Program-made: the position numbers and the translations under genes
Notes under the pieces: model-generated
What the model was told of the DNA's origin: nothing
Seen by the model: the letters and a program-made list of their open reading frames with translations, nothing else
Databases searched by the model: none
Source: Nostoc edaphicum CCNP1411
GTDB taxonomy: Bacteria; Cyanobacteriota; Cyanobacteriia; Cyanobacteriales; Nostocaceae
DNA length: 64,000 nt
Direction of reading: 5' to 3'
Assembly: GCF_014023275.1 (NCBI RefSeq)
Contig: NZ_CP054698.1
Coordinates: forward strand, 5,851,001 to 5,915,000
Shown: one piece after another, positions 9,610 through 17,861 of the stretch
Numbering within the stretch: the stretch's first letter is position 1
Layout: each line of letters begins with the position of its first letter

Positions 9610-9720
9610 CTTGAACTAAAGTTCAAGCCTGTCCCTTTGCAATTACAACAAAGTTATCTGTTGAGGCGAGTAGGGGAAAAGAAATTGCTTAATAACTCTC
9701 TTTCCTCCCCTACCTCGCCT
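9610..9720. terminator. Two hairpins downstream of the 9308 gene
   Basis: A perfect 7-bp stem with a 4-base loop (cttgaac-taaa-gttcaag, 9610-9627) and a long imperfect stem pairing 9664-9680 (aggcgagtagggga...) with 9704-9720 (...tcccctacctcgcct). They sit between convergent genes and could act as terminators for both, though neither has a clean T-tract. Confidence 0.4.
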
Positions 9721-9787
9721 GCTTATCCGAATTGTATTGTCCCCACTCGTGACTATCCATTAGTCAGATTTTTCTTAACACTTTCGT

Positions 9788-10462
9788 TCACCGCTTTTGC
9801 CTGGAATTGGCATTAAAGGGTATGTCCAAAGACTTATGAAAATCTTCCTGAACTTTGCGAGTTAAGCGGCGGGAGACTTGGCGGACGATTTGGTTAAGTA
9901 CGCGATCGCCTGTAGATTGAACTAGAGACTTGGGTAATCGCTGAATAAACCGGGGAAAGTGAATATAAACTATTAAATCCAATTCCCATTCAACCCTTGT
10001 AACCTCCCCAATACTAGAGGAAACATCCGTTTCTATTAACTTGAGGGCTGCGTGGTAGTCTACGTCATAACCAGGCGGCTGATAGTCAGGAATGGGGATT
10101 GTACGGATGCGGTAAATACCTTCCTCTGGGGGCAACAATTCTAAACCAATTTTCGGTTCTACTTCATAACCGAAAGAACCAAAACGACCAATTACTAAAG
10201 CATAGCCATTTTCCCCAAGTGATTGTACCTTCATGGGTTCAGCGCAGCGCGAAAACCATGAGGCGTGAGCATTGAGATACTCAGCAACCTTCTCTACTGG
10301 GGCAGCCATTTCCATACAGTCTTGATAACGACCGTAAAATTTTGTGAGCGTTGCTACATTTGCTTCGGTTAATGTTTCCTTAGCTTCTTCTTGGGTGGAG
10401 GCTACAGGTAAAACTGCTTCTGTTATTTCCCAGGATTTATATTCGCTTTTTCTTGAAAGCAT
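9788..10462 (-). CDS. DUF1997 family protein
   Basis: A 224-residue soluble protein with the pattern I associate with DUF1997, a family found in cyanobacteria and plastids: an FYGRYQDCMEMAAPVEKVAEYL N-terminal strand-helix, a SLGENGYALVIGRFGSFGYEVEPKIGLELLPP core and a VEWELDLIVYIHFPRFIQRLP block. This gives a START/SRPBCC-like look (lipid- or pigment-binding fold), but function is not established. The C-terminus is basic. No operon partner is evident: the upstream gene is divergent. Family assignment is from remembered sequence style, not from a search. Confidence 0.7.
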   Translation of the reverse strand: MLSRKSEYKSWEITEAVLPVASTQEEAKETLTEANVATLTKFYGRYQDCMEMAAPVEKVAEYLNAHASWFSRCAEPMKVQSLGENGYALVIGRFGSFGYEVEPKIGLELLPPEEGIYRIRTIPIPDYQPPGYDVDYHAALKLIETDVSSSIGEVTRVEWELDLIVYIHFPRFIQRLPKSLVQSTGDRVLNQIVRQVSRRLTRKVQEDFHKSLDIPFNANSRQKR

Positions 10463-10639
10463 AAATGCATTACTGTATACTTTGGCGTTCGTCTATATTA
10501 ATGATTCCCCACGCGCCTGGGTCATTTCGCATTCAAATCCCATTTTACTGAAACCTTATTAATCTGCCATCAACTCCATAGAATTACTAAAATAAAGAAC
10601 TGAACAAGCACACAATAGTTTCCCAGGATAGCATTTCTC

Positions 10640-11299
10640 ATGAAAGCATTTGTAGCAGGGGCAACGGGTGAAACAGGTCGCCGGATTGTGCAAGAATTGA
10701 TAGCGCGGAATATTCCCGTCCGAGCCTTGGTGCGGGATATAGAAAAAGCTAGGGGTATTCTCTCTCCTGAAGCCGAATTAGTTGTAGGCGACGTTTTACA
10801 ACCAGAAAGTCTGGCTGCTGCGTTGGGAGATAGCACAGTTCTGTTGGTTGCAACTGGCGCAAAACCGAGCTTTGACCCCACTGGCCCCTATAAAGTGGAT
10901 TTTGAAGGGACTAAAAATTTAGTAGATGCTGCTAAAACAAAGGGAATTGAACATTTTGTCTTAGTTTCTTCTTTGTGTATTTCGCAGCTTTTCCATCCAC
11001 TGAATTTGTTTTGGCTGATTTTGTTGTGGAAAAAACAAGCTGAAGAGTATATCCAAAAAAGTGGTATTACTTATACGATTGTGCGACCTGGTGGCTTGAA
11101 GAATGAAGATAATTCCGACCCCATTGTGATGCAGAGTGCAGATACACTGTTTGAGGGTAGCATCCCCAGGCAGAAAGTCGCCCAAGTTGCTATTGAGGCG
11201 CTGTTTGAAGCAGATGCACGGAATAAAATTGTCGAAATTGTTGCCAAACCTGAAGCTAGCTCCAAAACTTTTGGGGAATTATTTGCTAACGTTGCGTAA
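10640..11299 (+). CDS. NAD(P)-binding atypical SDR (NmrA/Tic62-like)
   Basis: A 219-residue Rossmann protein. The dinucleotide-binding motif GATGETG lies at residues 7-13, followed by a basic VRALVRD strand end that suggests NADP(H). VVGDVLQPESL and FVLVSSL occupy the usual strand positions, and TIVRPGGLK matches the atypical-SDR substrate loop. The classical YxxxK pair is not evident after the SSL strand, where FWLILLWKKQAE occurs, so catalytic activity is uncertain. Relatives in cyanobacteria and chloroplasts include Ycf39, Tic62 and HCF173-type assembly factors as well as reductases. It stands alone, with no obvious operon. Confidence 0.8.
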   Translation: MKAFVAGATGETGRRIVQELIARNIPVRALVRDIEKARGILSPEAELVVGDVLQPESLAAALGDSTVLLVATGAKPSFDPTGPYKVDFEGTKNLVDAAKTKGIEHFVLVSSLCISQLFHPLNLFWLILLWKKQAEEYIQKSGITYTIVRPGGLKNEDNSDPIVMQSADTLFEGSIPRQKVAQVAIEALFEADARNKIVEIVAKPEASSKTFGELFANVA

Positions 11300-11521
11300 T
11301 CAATCAGTGAAGAGTTAGGAGCAACACGCGCTAGGGGGTGCATCTATGCGCCCCCTACGAACAGTCGGTATGTATTGGATGGAAGTGAACTTTGCCAGAA
11401 TGAGCGCGTCAATTATTGTTGTTAGCAAACAGAGCAAATTTGAAGGAGTTAGACTCTGAAAGGCTTTGAATTCAAGGGTGTTGAAAAACTTATTGGCCCA
11501 ATAGCCGCGCTTCTCGGCTTT

Positions 11522-12172
11522 GTGTATTTATTGCAATGGTATATTGGAGACTTGCGATCGCCTTCTGATCCCATCTTTGAAAATAAACAGCCGCCTTTGG
11601 TTATGAAACAGGGCGACCCCTATATTCGCGCTTTAATGCGAACTATCTCGGCAAGTGAGGCTAGTGGGAACCGTCCCTATTCGCTGTTATACGGTGGACA
11701 GCAAGTTAATGACCTCAGCCGACATCCTGAGATATGCGTCACAATTGTCACAGGCCCCAATACAGGTAATTGTTCTACCGCTGCTGGCAGATATCAAATT
11801 ATTAACATTACTTGGGATCGTTTAGCCCCCCGTTATCATCCAAATCCAATGCAGATGATGTTTTGGACTGGTTATAGTTTTGAAGCAGAATATCAAGATG
11901 TAGTAGTTTACCGATGGTTAAATGATTCTAAAGTTTGGGGAGTTGATATTTCTCAACTGTTGCGTCAGGGAAAGATAAATGATGTTTTGCGGCGACTCTC
12001 TCCCACCTGGACAAGTTTAGGATATGGGATAGAAACTAATTCTGTTAGTAGCTCTTTACCTAAGATTTATCAGAAAATGTTGCAAGAGGAATTAACCGCA
12101 GTTAATCAACCAACAGCCCCGAATTTGACACCATCCCCAACTCCTTCTAGCAAGGCAATAAAGAAGCAGTAA
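11522..12172 (+). CDS. GH104-type muramidase/lysozyme-like protein with N-terminal anchor
   Basis: The core resembles phage-type glycoside hydrolase family 104: RTISASEASGNRPYSLLYGG places the likely catalytic Glu, followed by STAAGRYQIINITWDRLAPR and a C-terminal tail rich in Pro/Thr/Ser. Such enzymes cleave the MurNAc-GlcNAc bond of peptidoglycan. With a GTG start at 11522 the protein is 216 residues, but the open frame continues upstream without a stop to 11453. It would add KGFEFKGVEKLIGPIAALLG, turning the N-terminus into a full signal anchor. That extension has no ATG/GTG/TTG; only a CTG at 11456, eight bases after an AAGGAG-like Shine-Dalgarno. The true start is therefore uncertain. 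A chromosomal copy outside any prophage suggests a house enzyme for wall remodelling. Confidence 0.75.
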   Translation: MYLLQWYIGDLRSPSDPIFENKQPPLVMKQGDPYIRALMRTISASEASGNRPYSLLYGGQQVNDLSRHPEICVTIVTGPNTGNCSTAAGRYQIINITWDRLAPRYHPNPMQMMFWTGYSFEAEYQDVVVYRWLNDSKVWGVDISQLLRQGKINDVLRRLSPTWTSLGYGIETNSVSSSLPKIYQKMLQEELTAVNQPTAPNLTPSPTPSSKAIKKQ

Positions 12173-12186
12173 GGTTATATTAATTT

Positions 12187-13005
12187 TTAACTTGCTGCGG
12201 ACAAAAAATATTTGATATTTTCCACAAATGCCAAGGTATTTTCAAAGTGGATATTATGTCCAGCATCATCAATTATTTTCATCTGGGCAAATTCACATCT
12301 TTTAGCCATTTCTGCATTAATAGATATAAATTTTTTATCATATTGACCAACTAATAAGAGAATAGGAATTGTATTATCTTTTAGCTTTTCCCATAAAGAA
12401 GGTTGGTATCCAGTACCCATAAAGCGCAGTGATTTATCTAATTCCTGGGGATTGTTCTGCAACCTACTTTCTACCATGCGATCGTATTCTGGATGATTTT
12501 TTATACAAGCAAAAATCGGCTGCTCATACCAATTTGATAAAAAAGCGGCAAAATCGTTTTTTTCAAAACTTCTTATTACCTTTCTACCTATTTGCGTATC
12601 AAGTTTAATGCGTTCTAATCGTTCTGCTTCTGTTGGCAAACCTGGGGAAGCTGACTCTAGTACAACTTTATAAAAACGTTCTGGAAAATTCAGGGTAAGA
12701 TATAAAGCTAATCTTCCACCCATTGAATAACCAACTAAAAAGCATTTGGCAATTTTTAACTCATCCAGCAAGTTGATTAAAGCATGGGCAGTATTTGTCA
12801 TTGTATAGTAATCATCCCCGGCCAAAACTTGGGTTTTGCCATGTCCAGGGAGATCAATTGTTAAATAAGAAAATTCATCAGATAGTAATTTTATAGCTTC
12901 ATCAAATTCATCTATATTACCCATGAAACCATGCAGAAAAATAATCAGTGGTTTTTCTGGGTTGCCCATGAAAGAATAGTAAAATTGATAATTTTTTATG
13001 ACCAT
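12187..13005 (-). CDS. menH: 2-succinyl-6-hydroxy-2,4-cyclohexadiene-1-carboxylate synthase (MenH)
   Basis: A 272-residue alpha/beta hydrolase. LHGFMGNIDEF near the N-terminus forms the oxyanion strand, LPGHGKT follows, and the nucleophile Ser is in VGYSMGGRLAL. ESASPGL is characteristic of MenH, and the C-terminal GQYDKKF and DAGHNIHFEN supply the acid and His. MenH removes pyruvate from SEPHCHC in menaquinone/phylloquinone synthesis; in cyanobacteria this feeds phylloquinone to photosystem I. Length is typical. The gene is monocistronic here, convergent with the muramidase gene. General alpha/beta-hydrolase is the fallback name, but the SMGGRLAL plus ESASPGL combination makes MenH likely. 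Confidence 0.85.
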   Translation of the reverse strand: MVIKNYQFYYSFMGNPEKPLIIFLHGFMGNIDEFDEAIKLLSDEFSYLTIDLPGHGKTQVLAGDDYYTMTNTAHALINLLDELKIAKCFLVGYSMGGRLALYLTLNFPERFYKVVLESASPGLPTEAERLERIKLDTQIGRKVIRSFEKNDFAAFLSNWYEQPIFACIKNHPEYDRMVESRLQNNPQELDKSLRFMGTGYQPSLWEKLKDNTIPILLLVGQYDKKFISINAEMAKRCEFAQMKIIDDAGHNIHFENTLAFVENIKYFLSAAS

Positions 13006-13047
13006 ATTCTAGTTAAAAACCATCTTTGCTGCACAGCATGTTATCTT

Positions 13048-13163
13048 ATACCAATTCTCTGTGAAGCTGCATATTATTTTGACCCCTCCCAACCTCCCCT
13101 TGCCAAGGGGAGGTGCCGCAGGTGGTAGGGTTATTTTTATGCGTCTTCATAAAGAATTGGTAT
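13048..13163. repeat. MITE-like element with ataccaattct ends
   Basis: The 25-base ends match as an imperfect inverted repeat (about 21 of 25; ataccaattct is exact at both ends), enclosing a G+C-rich palindrome (cctccccttgc/caaggggagg). Total length is about 116 bp. No coding capacity is seen. The ataccaatt motif recurs in isolation at about 24846. Confidence 0.65.
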
Positions 13164-13331
13164 TATGGAGTAAGGTTTTTTTCTCGTTCCTTTTTATAGG
13201 AAGAAACGAGGTAGAAGGAGAGAAAGTCTATTAAAATAGGTTGTCTACAAGTTCGCAACATGATATTGCTGAGGTGAATATCATGATGCACTATTGAATA
13301 GCGAATGTATCCTACATTATTTTTTTAATTT

Positions 13332-13733
13332 TTAAGGTAAAAATCGATCTAAAGCAGCTTTTAACTGTTTAATTTCAACGTCAATATTACCTTCTTGTGC
13401 GGCTCTACCAATGCACTCGGTTAAATGTTCATCCAAAACAATTCGTGCAACCCGATCTAATGCGCCCCGCACTGCGGCAATTTGCAGTAGAACATCAGGA
13501 CAAGGGGTACTTTGCTGCACCATTGCCTTAATACCACGAACATGTCCTTCTATACGCGATAATCGATTGACAATTCGCCGTAGAGATTCTTCACTATGGA
13601 CGTGAGGATGAGCAGACTTTCCAACCCCATGAGTTGGATCTGTCTGCTCTTGCTCTGTATCGTGATGGTGGGAATGTTCTACTTGCTGGGGTGTTGGCAA
13701 GGATTCCTCACCTAATCTGTTTGATCCATTCAT
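13332..13733 (-). CDS. CsoR/RcnR-family metal-sensing repressor, InrS-like
   Basis: A 133-residue protein with a His-rich N-terminal extension (HSHHHD, HPHVH) and the all-helical CsoR/RcnR core (RLSRIEGHVRGIKAMV). Candidate metal ligands are His44/His46, Cys78 (TPCPD), His103 (DEHLTEC) and Cys107. This H-C-H-C arrangement is that of cyanobacterial InrS (Ni) more than of copper CsoR (C-H-C). These repressors release DNA when metal binds and derepress an exporter. No exporter lies next to it here, so its target is elsewhere or only itself. A 7-bp inverted repeat 20-44 bases upstream of the start could be its operator. Confidence 0.88.
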   Translation of the reverse strand: MNGSNRLGEESLPTPQQVEHSHHHDTEQEQTDPTHGVGKSAHPHVHSEESLRRIVNRLSRIEGHVRGIKAMVQQSTPCPDVLLQIAAVRGALDRVARIVLDEHLTECIGRAAQEGNIDVEIKQLKAALDRFLP

Positions 13734-13752
13734 GGGTTATCAAAGGACTTGT

Positions 13753-13777
13753 AGTACTAAAATCCTAGCCTAGTACT
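13753..13777. promoter_or_regulatory. Candidate operator upstream of the InrS-like gene
   Basis: Perfect 7-base inverted repeat agtacta...tagtact with an 11-base spacer, just before the repressor start at 13733. The position fits autoregulation. The sequence does not show the G-tracts known for some CsoR-family operators, so this is only a candidate. Confidence 0.35.
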
Positions 13778-13872
13778 CGACCAAAATTTATGAATGGGGA
13801 AATAGGGAGAATAGGGAGATGAGGGAGATTGAGAATAACTACTATAAACAATCCCCCATGCCCTGAACTCTA

Positions 13873-15081
13873 CTACTGACGATTGGCTCTTTCTTGGGGA
13901 ATAATCTCCGTTACGACCCTACCGCTAGGACTGCCACCTTTGACAACAATATTTTCTGTTTGCAGATTACCAACGGCTGTTTCACCCGCAAAATTTAATT
14001 GTGGGTCAACTTGCCGATAAAGCACATTTCCCTGAGCTTCAACTAACTTCTTGTCTAGATACCAAGTTAGTGTATTGGATCTCAAAGACTGGCGACGCTG
14101 GCCAACGGCGTTGACGTTACCTTTTAAATAAACGGTTTTTTGCGGTATTTTCATTTCACCTTGATTAGCTGTCACTGTGACATTTTCGGCACGCTGGAAC
14201 ATTCGCGTGGGCGAATTTGTGGTGACAGTTTCTGTGTTCATGTTCCAGGTCATAGAGTTACTAGCTATTTGCAGTGGTGGGTCTAGTAATTCTAGTTGAG
14301 CATTTTTCTGGACAGTGGCAATTTTTGTTTTTAAGTTGACTTCGGCAGAATTTCCTTTGCCGCGATCGCTAATTTTATTATCTTTGTAGCGATCAATTTC
14401 TATGGGGCGATCGCCAATCAGTTTTTCTTCTTTAATATTCCAGATCAAATGCTCGGTTCTGACTTGTAACTGGGGATCAGCAGAATTTGCTACTACCCCT
14501 CCAGAAAATTCCATCCGCTGTTCGCGGGTTTTAACTCGCGCTTCCTGCGCCACTGCTTTTAGTTGTTTATGAGTGCCGTTAATCTGGTTGCGGACAATCA
14601 ACAAATCTTCTTGGGGACGCCATTCTAATTCATTACCTTGCAACACAATTCCATTACTAGGATCTGTGGCAAGTATTTTCCCCTTAAGAAACAGCTGCTT
14701 CCCATCTTGCTCAATGTCTGCAACATCTGCTTTGATTTGGTAAACTACTTTACCATCTTGGTATAGTTCACCATAAGGACTTTCAGCCTGACCAATTTGT
14801 TTTTCTTTGGTGTATTTTGCGGTTTTAGCCCTGACTTTCCAAATTGGTCGTCCCACTTCATCTGCTTGTTCTAGGGTGACATCAAAGAAAGTCAAATCGC
14901 TATCTGGATTAGATGAATCCGCAGTTTTTTCTTGGGAAACAGAGGGAGATTTTCCTCCGCAGGCAACTAAACCAAATACCAAACAAAAGGTCAAAGGTAA
15001 AATAAGAAAAGAGGGAGTGGAGGAGAAATTTTGAATTTTTCTCTTGCCCCATCTCCCCTTTTGATGAAATTTATACGCCAT
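13873..15081 (-). CDS. lptC: LPS export component LptC (periplasmic lipoprotein-like)
   Basis: A 402-residue protein with a basic N-terminus, a hydrophobic stretch and a lipobox-like VFGLVACGGK (about 34-43), suggesting export and lipidation at Cys. The body shows repeated beta-strand units of the LptA/LptC/OstA type: DLTFFDVTLEQADEVGRPIW is the classic LptC opening, followed by VYQIKADVADIEQDGKQLFL and many similar turns. LptC passes lipopolysaccharide from the LptBFG transporter to the periplasmic bridge. Cyanobacterial LptC is longer than the roughly 190-residue E. coli protein because it carries extra OstA-like repeats, as here. Its ATG overlaps the TAA of the upstream labA-like gene (TAATG), implying translational coupling. 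Confidence 0.88.
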   Translation of the reverse strand: MAYKFHQKGRWGKRKIQNFSSTPSFLILPLTFCLVFGLVACGGKSPSVSQEKTADSSNPDSDLTFFDVTLEQADEVGRPIWKVRAKTAKYTKEKQIGQAESPYGELYQDGKVVYQIKADVADIEQDGKQLFLKGKILATDPSNGIVLQGNELEWRPQEDLLIVRNQINGTHKQLKAVAQEARVKTREQRMEFSGGVVANSADPQLQVRTEHLIWNIKEEKLIGDRPIEIDRYKDNKISDRGKGNSAEVNLKTKIATVQKNAQLELLDPPLQIASNSMTWNMNTETVTTNSPTRMFQRAENVTVTANQGEMKIPQKTVYLKGNVNAVGQRRQSLRSNTLTWYLDKKLVEAQGNVLYRQVDPQLNFAGETAVGNLQTENIVVKGGSPSGRVVTEIIPQERANRQ

Positions 15082-15713
15082 TATTCTTGGATTTCTAGGT
15101 GTCCATCACTAGTTCTGGGGTCTTCCAAAAAACCGATGCCAGATAAAGGCCGGTATGGATAACTTTGGCGAGGGGTTTTTTGAATATCCTCTTTGATGGC
15201 TTCTAAATCGATGTAGCGATCGCTTACATTAATTAAGCTGTCACTGGTCATCGAACGCAAGCTCACTACTTCTACCCGCACGCCACGATAGCTCACTGAA
15301 TTAACTGCATAAGCTAAATCCCCATCACCGCTGACTAAAACTGCGGTATCATAAGAATCTACTAGTGCCATCATATCGACTGCTATTTCTACATCCAGGT
15401 TAGCTTTTTTAGAACCATCTGGTAGCTGGACTAAATCCTTAGCAATGACTCGATAGCCATTGCGACGCATCCACAGCAGAAAACCCTGTTGCTTCTCGTT
15501 TGTCCGGTCTACACCAGTGTAGAAAAAAGAACGCAGCAGTCTGGAACCTCCAGTTAATCGGCACAATAGCTTGGTGTAATCAATTTCGATTCCTAGTTGC
15601 AGTGCAGCGTAAAATAAATTTGAGCCATCTATAAATATGGCAACTCTACCCCGATTCTCCAAAACTTGTTCTGGCGTAAAGATCGAATCGTTTTCCAAAT
15701 TATTCAACATCAT
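15081..15713 (-). CDS. NYN-domain protein, LabA-like
   Basis: A 210-residue NYN/PIN-like protein. VAIFIDGSNLFYAA carries the first acidic cluster, KKANLDVEIAVDMMALV the second, and VLVSGDGDLAYAV the third, the typical metal-binding acids of NYN nuclease folds. Family member LabA in Synechococcus affects circadian feedback by KaiC; other NYN proteins are RNases. The gene is directly upstream of lptC with a one-base stop/start overlap, so the two are probably co-translated, an unexpected pairing of a nuclease-fold regulator with outer-membrane biogenesis. LabA orthology is likely but not proven. Confidence 0.85.
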   Translation of the reverse strand: MMLNNLENDSIFTPEQVLENRGRVAIFIDGSNLFYAALQLGIEIDYTKLLCRLTGGSRLLRSFFYTGVDRTNEKQQGFLLWMRRNGYRVIAKDLVQLPDGSKKANLDVEIAVDMMALVDSYDTAVLVSGDGDLAYAVNSVSYRGVRVEVVSLRSMTSDSLINVSDRYIDLEAIKEDIQKTPRQSYPYRPLSGIGFLEDPRTSDGHLEIQE

Positions 15714-15799
15714 TGTGATACCTCAATTTTTATCCCTGTTATTTTTGATACAAATTACCAACTTTTAGATGCTAGTCACAGCGGCTTATGATAATGTTC

Positions 15800-15824
15800 C
15801 GGGGCTAATTTAAGTTCAGCCCCG
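15800..15824. terminator. Hairpin between labA-like gene and metG
   Basis: A 7-bp G+C-rich stem (cggggct / agccccg) with an 11-base loop, followed on the plus strand by ataaatttttt. Both neighbouring genes are on the minus strand, where the stem follows the metG stop by about 50 bases and would end metG transcription, although the T-tract faces the other strand. Confidence 0.5.
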
Positions 15825-15876
15825 ATAAATTTTTTGAGAAAATAAGAGATTGAACAAAATCAGACTTTGATAAGGA

Positions 15877-17481
15877 CTAATCGTTTTTCGGGGGTTCTAT
15901 TCGCTTAAAAATAGGTTTGGGTGTACCCAACTCTTGTTTACTGGATAGTATTCCCCATATAGCATGAATAGAAAAAGGAGCAGTAACTGAACTCTGTATT
16001 TGATCGTTAAAGTTCACTCCGAAGCCCAGCTGCTGATAAATATCGCTACTGATGTTCGGAATAATTGGGGATAGCAGATAAGCTGCTAGTCTAACTGATT
16101 CTAGAACTGCGTAGAGAACTTTTTCCACCGATTCCTGCTGTCCCTGTTTATATAATGACCAAGGAGCTTGTTCATCAATAAACTTATTACTGGCTTGCAC
16201 CAGTGAAAGGATAGACCCACAGGCTTGACTGAAAGCTAGCTCTTGGTATGCTTGTTTCACCTGTTCCCCTAGACGTAAACCAATTGCTTTCAAAGGATTT
16301 TCGTCAGGAATCGCTTCATTCCCGATTGATGGGACTTTATTCTGGGCGCAGTATTTCTTCACCATGTTCAAGGTGCGATTGAGCAAATTACCTAAATCAT
16401 TTGCCAAATCTGCATTCAAAACATTAATGAACCTTACTTCATTAAAATCTCCATCTTTGCCAAATTCGATTTCCTTAAGGAAGTAATAACGAACGGCATC
16501 ACTACCATAGCGCTGAACTAACGCAATAGGATCAAGGGTATTACCCAGACTTTTGCCCATCTTCTGCCCATCTTTGGTCAAAAAGCCATGCCCAAATACT
16601 CGCTCTGGCAAGGGTAAGCCAGCCGACAACAGCATTGCGGGCCAATAAACTGCATGGAAGCGGAGAATATCTTTACCAATTAGGTGCAGGTTGATTGGCC
16701 ACCATGTTTCTAAAGCATTTGCTAAAGTCGGTTCTGCATCTGGTTCTAGTAATGCTGTGACATAACCTAGCAGCGCATCAAACCAAACATAAAGGGTGTG
16801 CTTGGGATCAACTGGTACGGGAAAACCCCAATCTAAATTCACTCGTGAAATGGAAAAGTCTTGCAGTCCTTGATTGACAAAGCTGAGAACTTCATTGCGC
16901 CGACTTTCTGGTTGAATAAAATCTGGTCTAGATTGGTAAAATTCTGTCAGCTTTGTTTGATATTTGGATAAGCGGAAAAAATAGTTTTGTTCGTCTCGCC
17001 ACTCTACTTCTTTGTTAGTATGAATTGGGCAACGGTGTCCTTCTAATAGATCCCGTTCTTCTTTGAATTCTTCGCAGGATACGCAATACCAGCCTTGTTG
17101 TTGTCCCTGGTAGATATCACCAGATTCCCAGACTCGCTCAAAGAATTCTTTGACGATCGCTTCATGACGAGGTGCAGTAGTCCGACTAAAGCGATCGTAT
17201 TGAATGTCTAGTAACTGCCATAAACTCACAAAGCTAGGGACAATTTCATCGCAAAACTCTTGTGGTGCTTTGCCTAAACTTTCTGCCGATCGCTGAATTT
17301 TTTGCCCATGTTCATCTGTACCTGTAATCAGTAATACCTGATGCCCCAGCAGCCTGTGAAATCGCGCAACGACATCTGCTGCGATCGTCGTATAAGCACT
17401 GCCTATATGGGGAACATCATTTACATAATACAGGGGTGTTGTTAGTGCAAATGTCAATTCTTTTTTATTCACTAGATTCAT
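15877..17481 (-). CDS. metG: Methionyl-tRNA synthetase
   Basis: A 534-residue class I synthetase. The HIGH-type motif occurs as PHIGSAYTTI near residue 20 and the KMSKS-type motif as KDGQKMGKSLGN near 300. CVSCEEFKEERDLLEGHRCPIH is the zinc-knuckle-like insert. It attaches methionine to tRNA-Met for initiation and elongation. The length matches bacterial MetG without the C-terminal tRNA-binding domain. The start at 17481 is the ATG just before NLVNKKELTFALTTPLYYVN. Confidence 0.97.
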   Translation of the reverse strand: MNLVNKKELTFALTTPLYYVNDVPHIGSAYTTIAADVVARFHRLLGHQVLLITGTDEHGQKIQRSAESLGKAPQEFCDEIVPSFVSLWQLLDIQYDRFSRTTAPRHEAIVKEFFERVWESGDIYQGQQQGWYCVSCEEFKEERDLLEGHRCPIHTNKEVEWRDEQNYFFRLSKYQTKLTEFYQSRPDFIQPESRRNEVLSFVNQGLQDFSISRVNLDWGFPVPVDPKHTLYVWFDALLGYVTALLEPDAEPTLANALETWWPINLHLIGKDILRFHAVYWPAMLLSAGLPLPERVFGHGFLTKDGQKMGKSLGNTLDPIALVQRYGSDAVRYYFLKEIEFGKDGDFNEVRFINVLNADLANDLGNLLNRTLNMVKKYCAQNKVPSIGNEAIPDENPLKAIGLRLGEQVKQAYQELAFSQACGSILSLVQASNKFIDEQAPWSLYKQGQQESVEKVLYAVLESVRLAAYLLSPIIPNISSDIYQQLGFGVNFNDQIQSSVTAPFSIHAIWGILSSKQELGTPKPIFKRIEPPKND

Positions 17482-17861
17482 ACAAAATAAAAATTAACTT
17501 ATTAAAACGTTTTACACCTTAGCTTTCAGCGGCAAAACCACGCAATTATACAATAAAATTCCTATTTTTTCCAATAACATCTTCATACTAGCAAATTTAT
17601 TAGGTCAATAATTGTTTTGTAATATGCATCAATTCTGATAATTTTTGCCTAAAAGATGAAAATTAACTAATCATAATGTTTTTGAATACTTTCTATTAGA
17701 AATTCTTGTGATCAAGAATACATAATTGAGAACGTGAAAAATCTATTTGCTTTTGTCGATTAGATATTTCTATCTTAAGACGGTCATGGCAATAGTAAAG
17801 AAATGTAAAAATTAAATTAAGATAAGCTGCCATATTTACCGGAAAAATATATTGATTAGGT
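17482..17861. other. AT-rich divergent intergenic region
   Basis: A 380-bp AT-rich gap between the divergent metG and acyltransferase genes. It should hold both promoters, but I see no convincing operator, repeat or small gene. Confidence 0.5.

Noticed and set aside
15800..15824. Riboswitch upstream of labA-like gene
   Set aside because: Only a simple stem is present, without any known aptamer core; terminator is the simpler reading.
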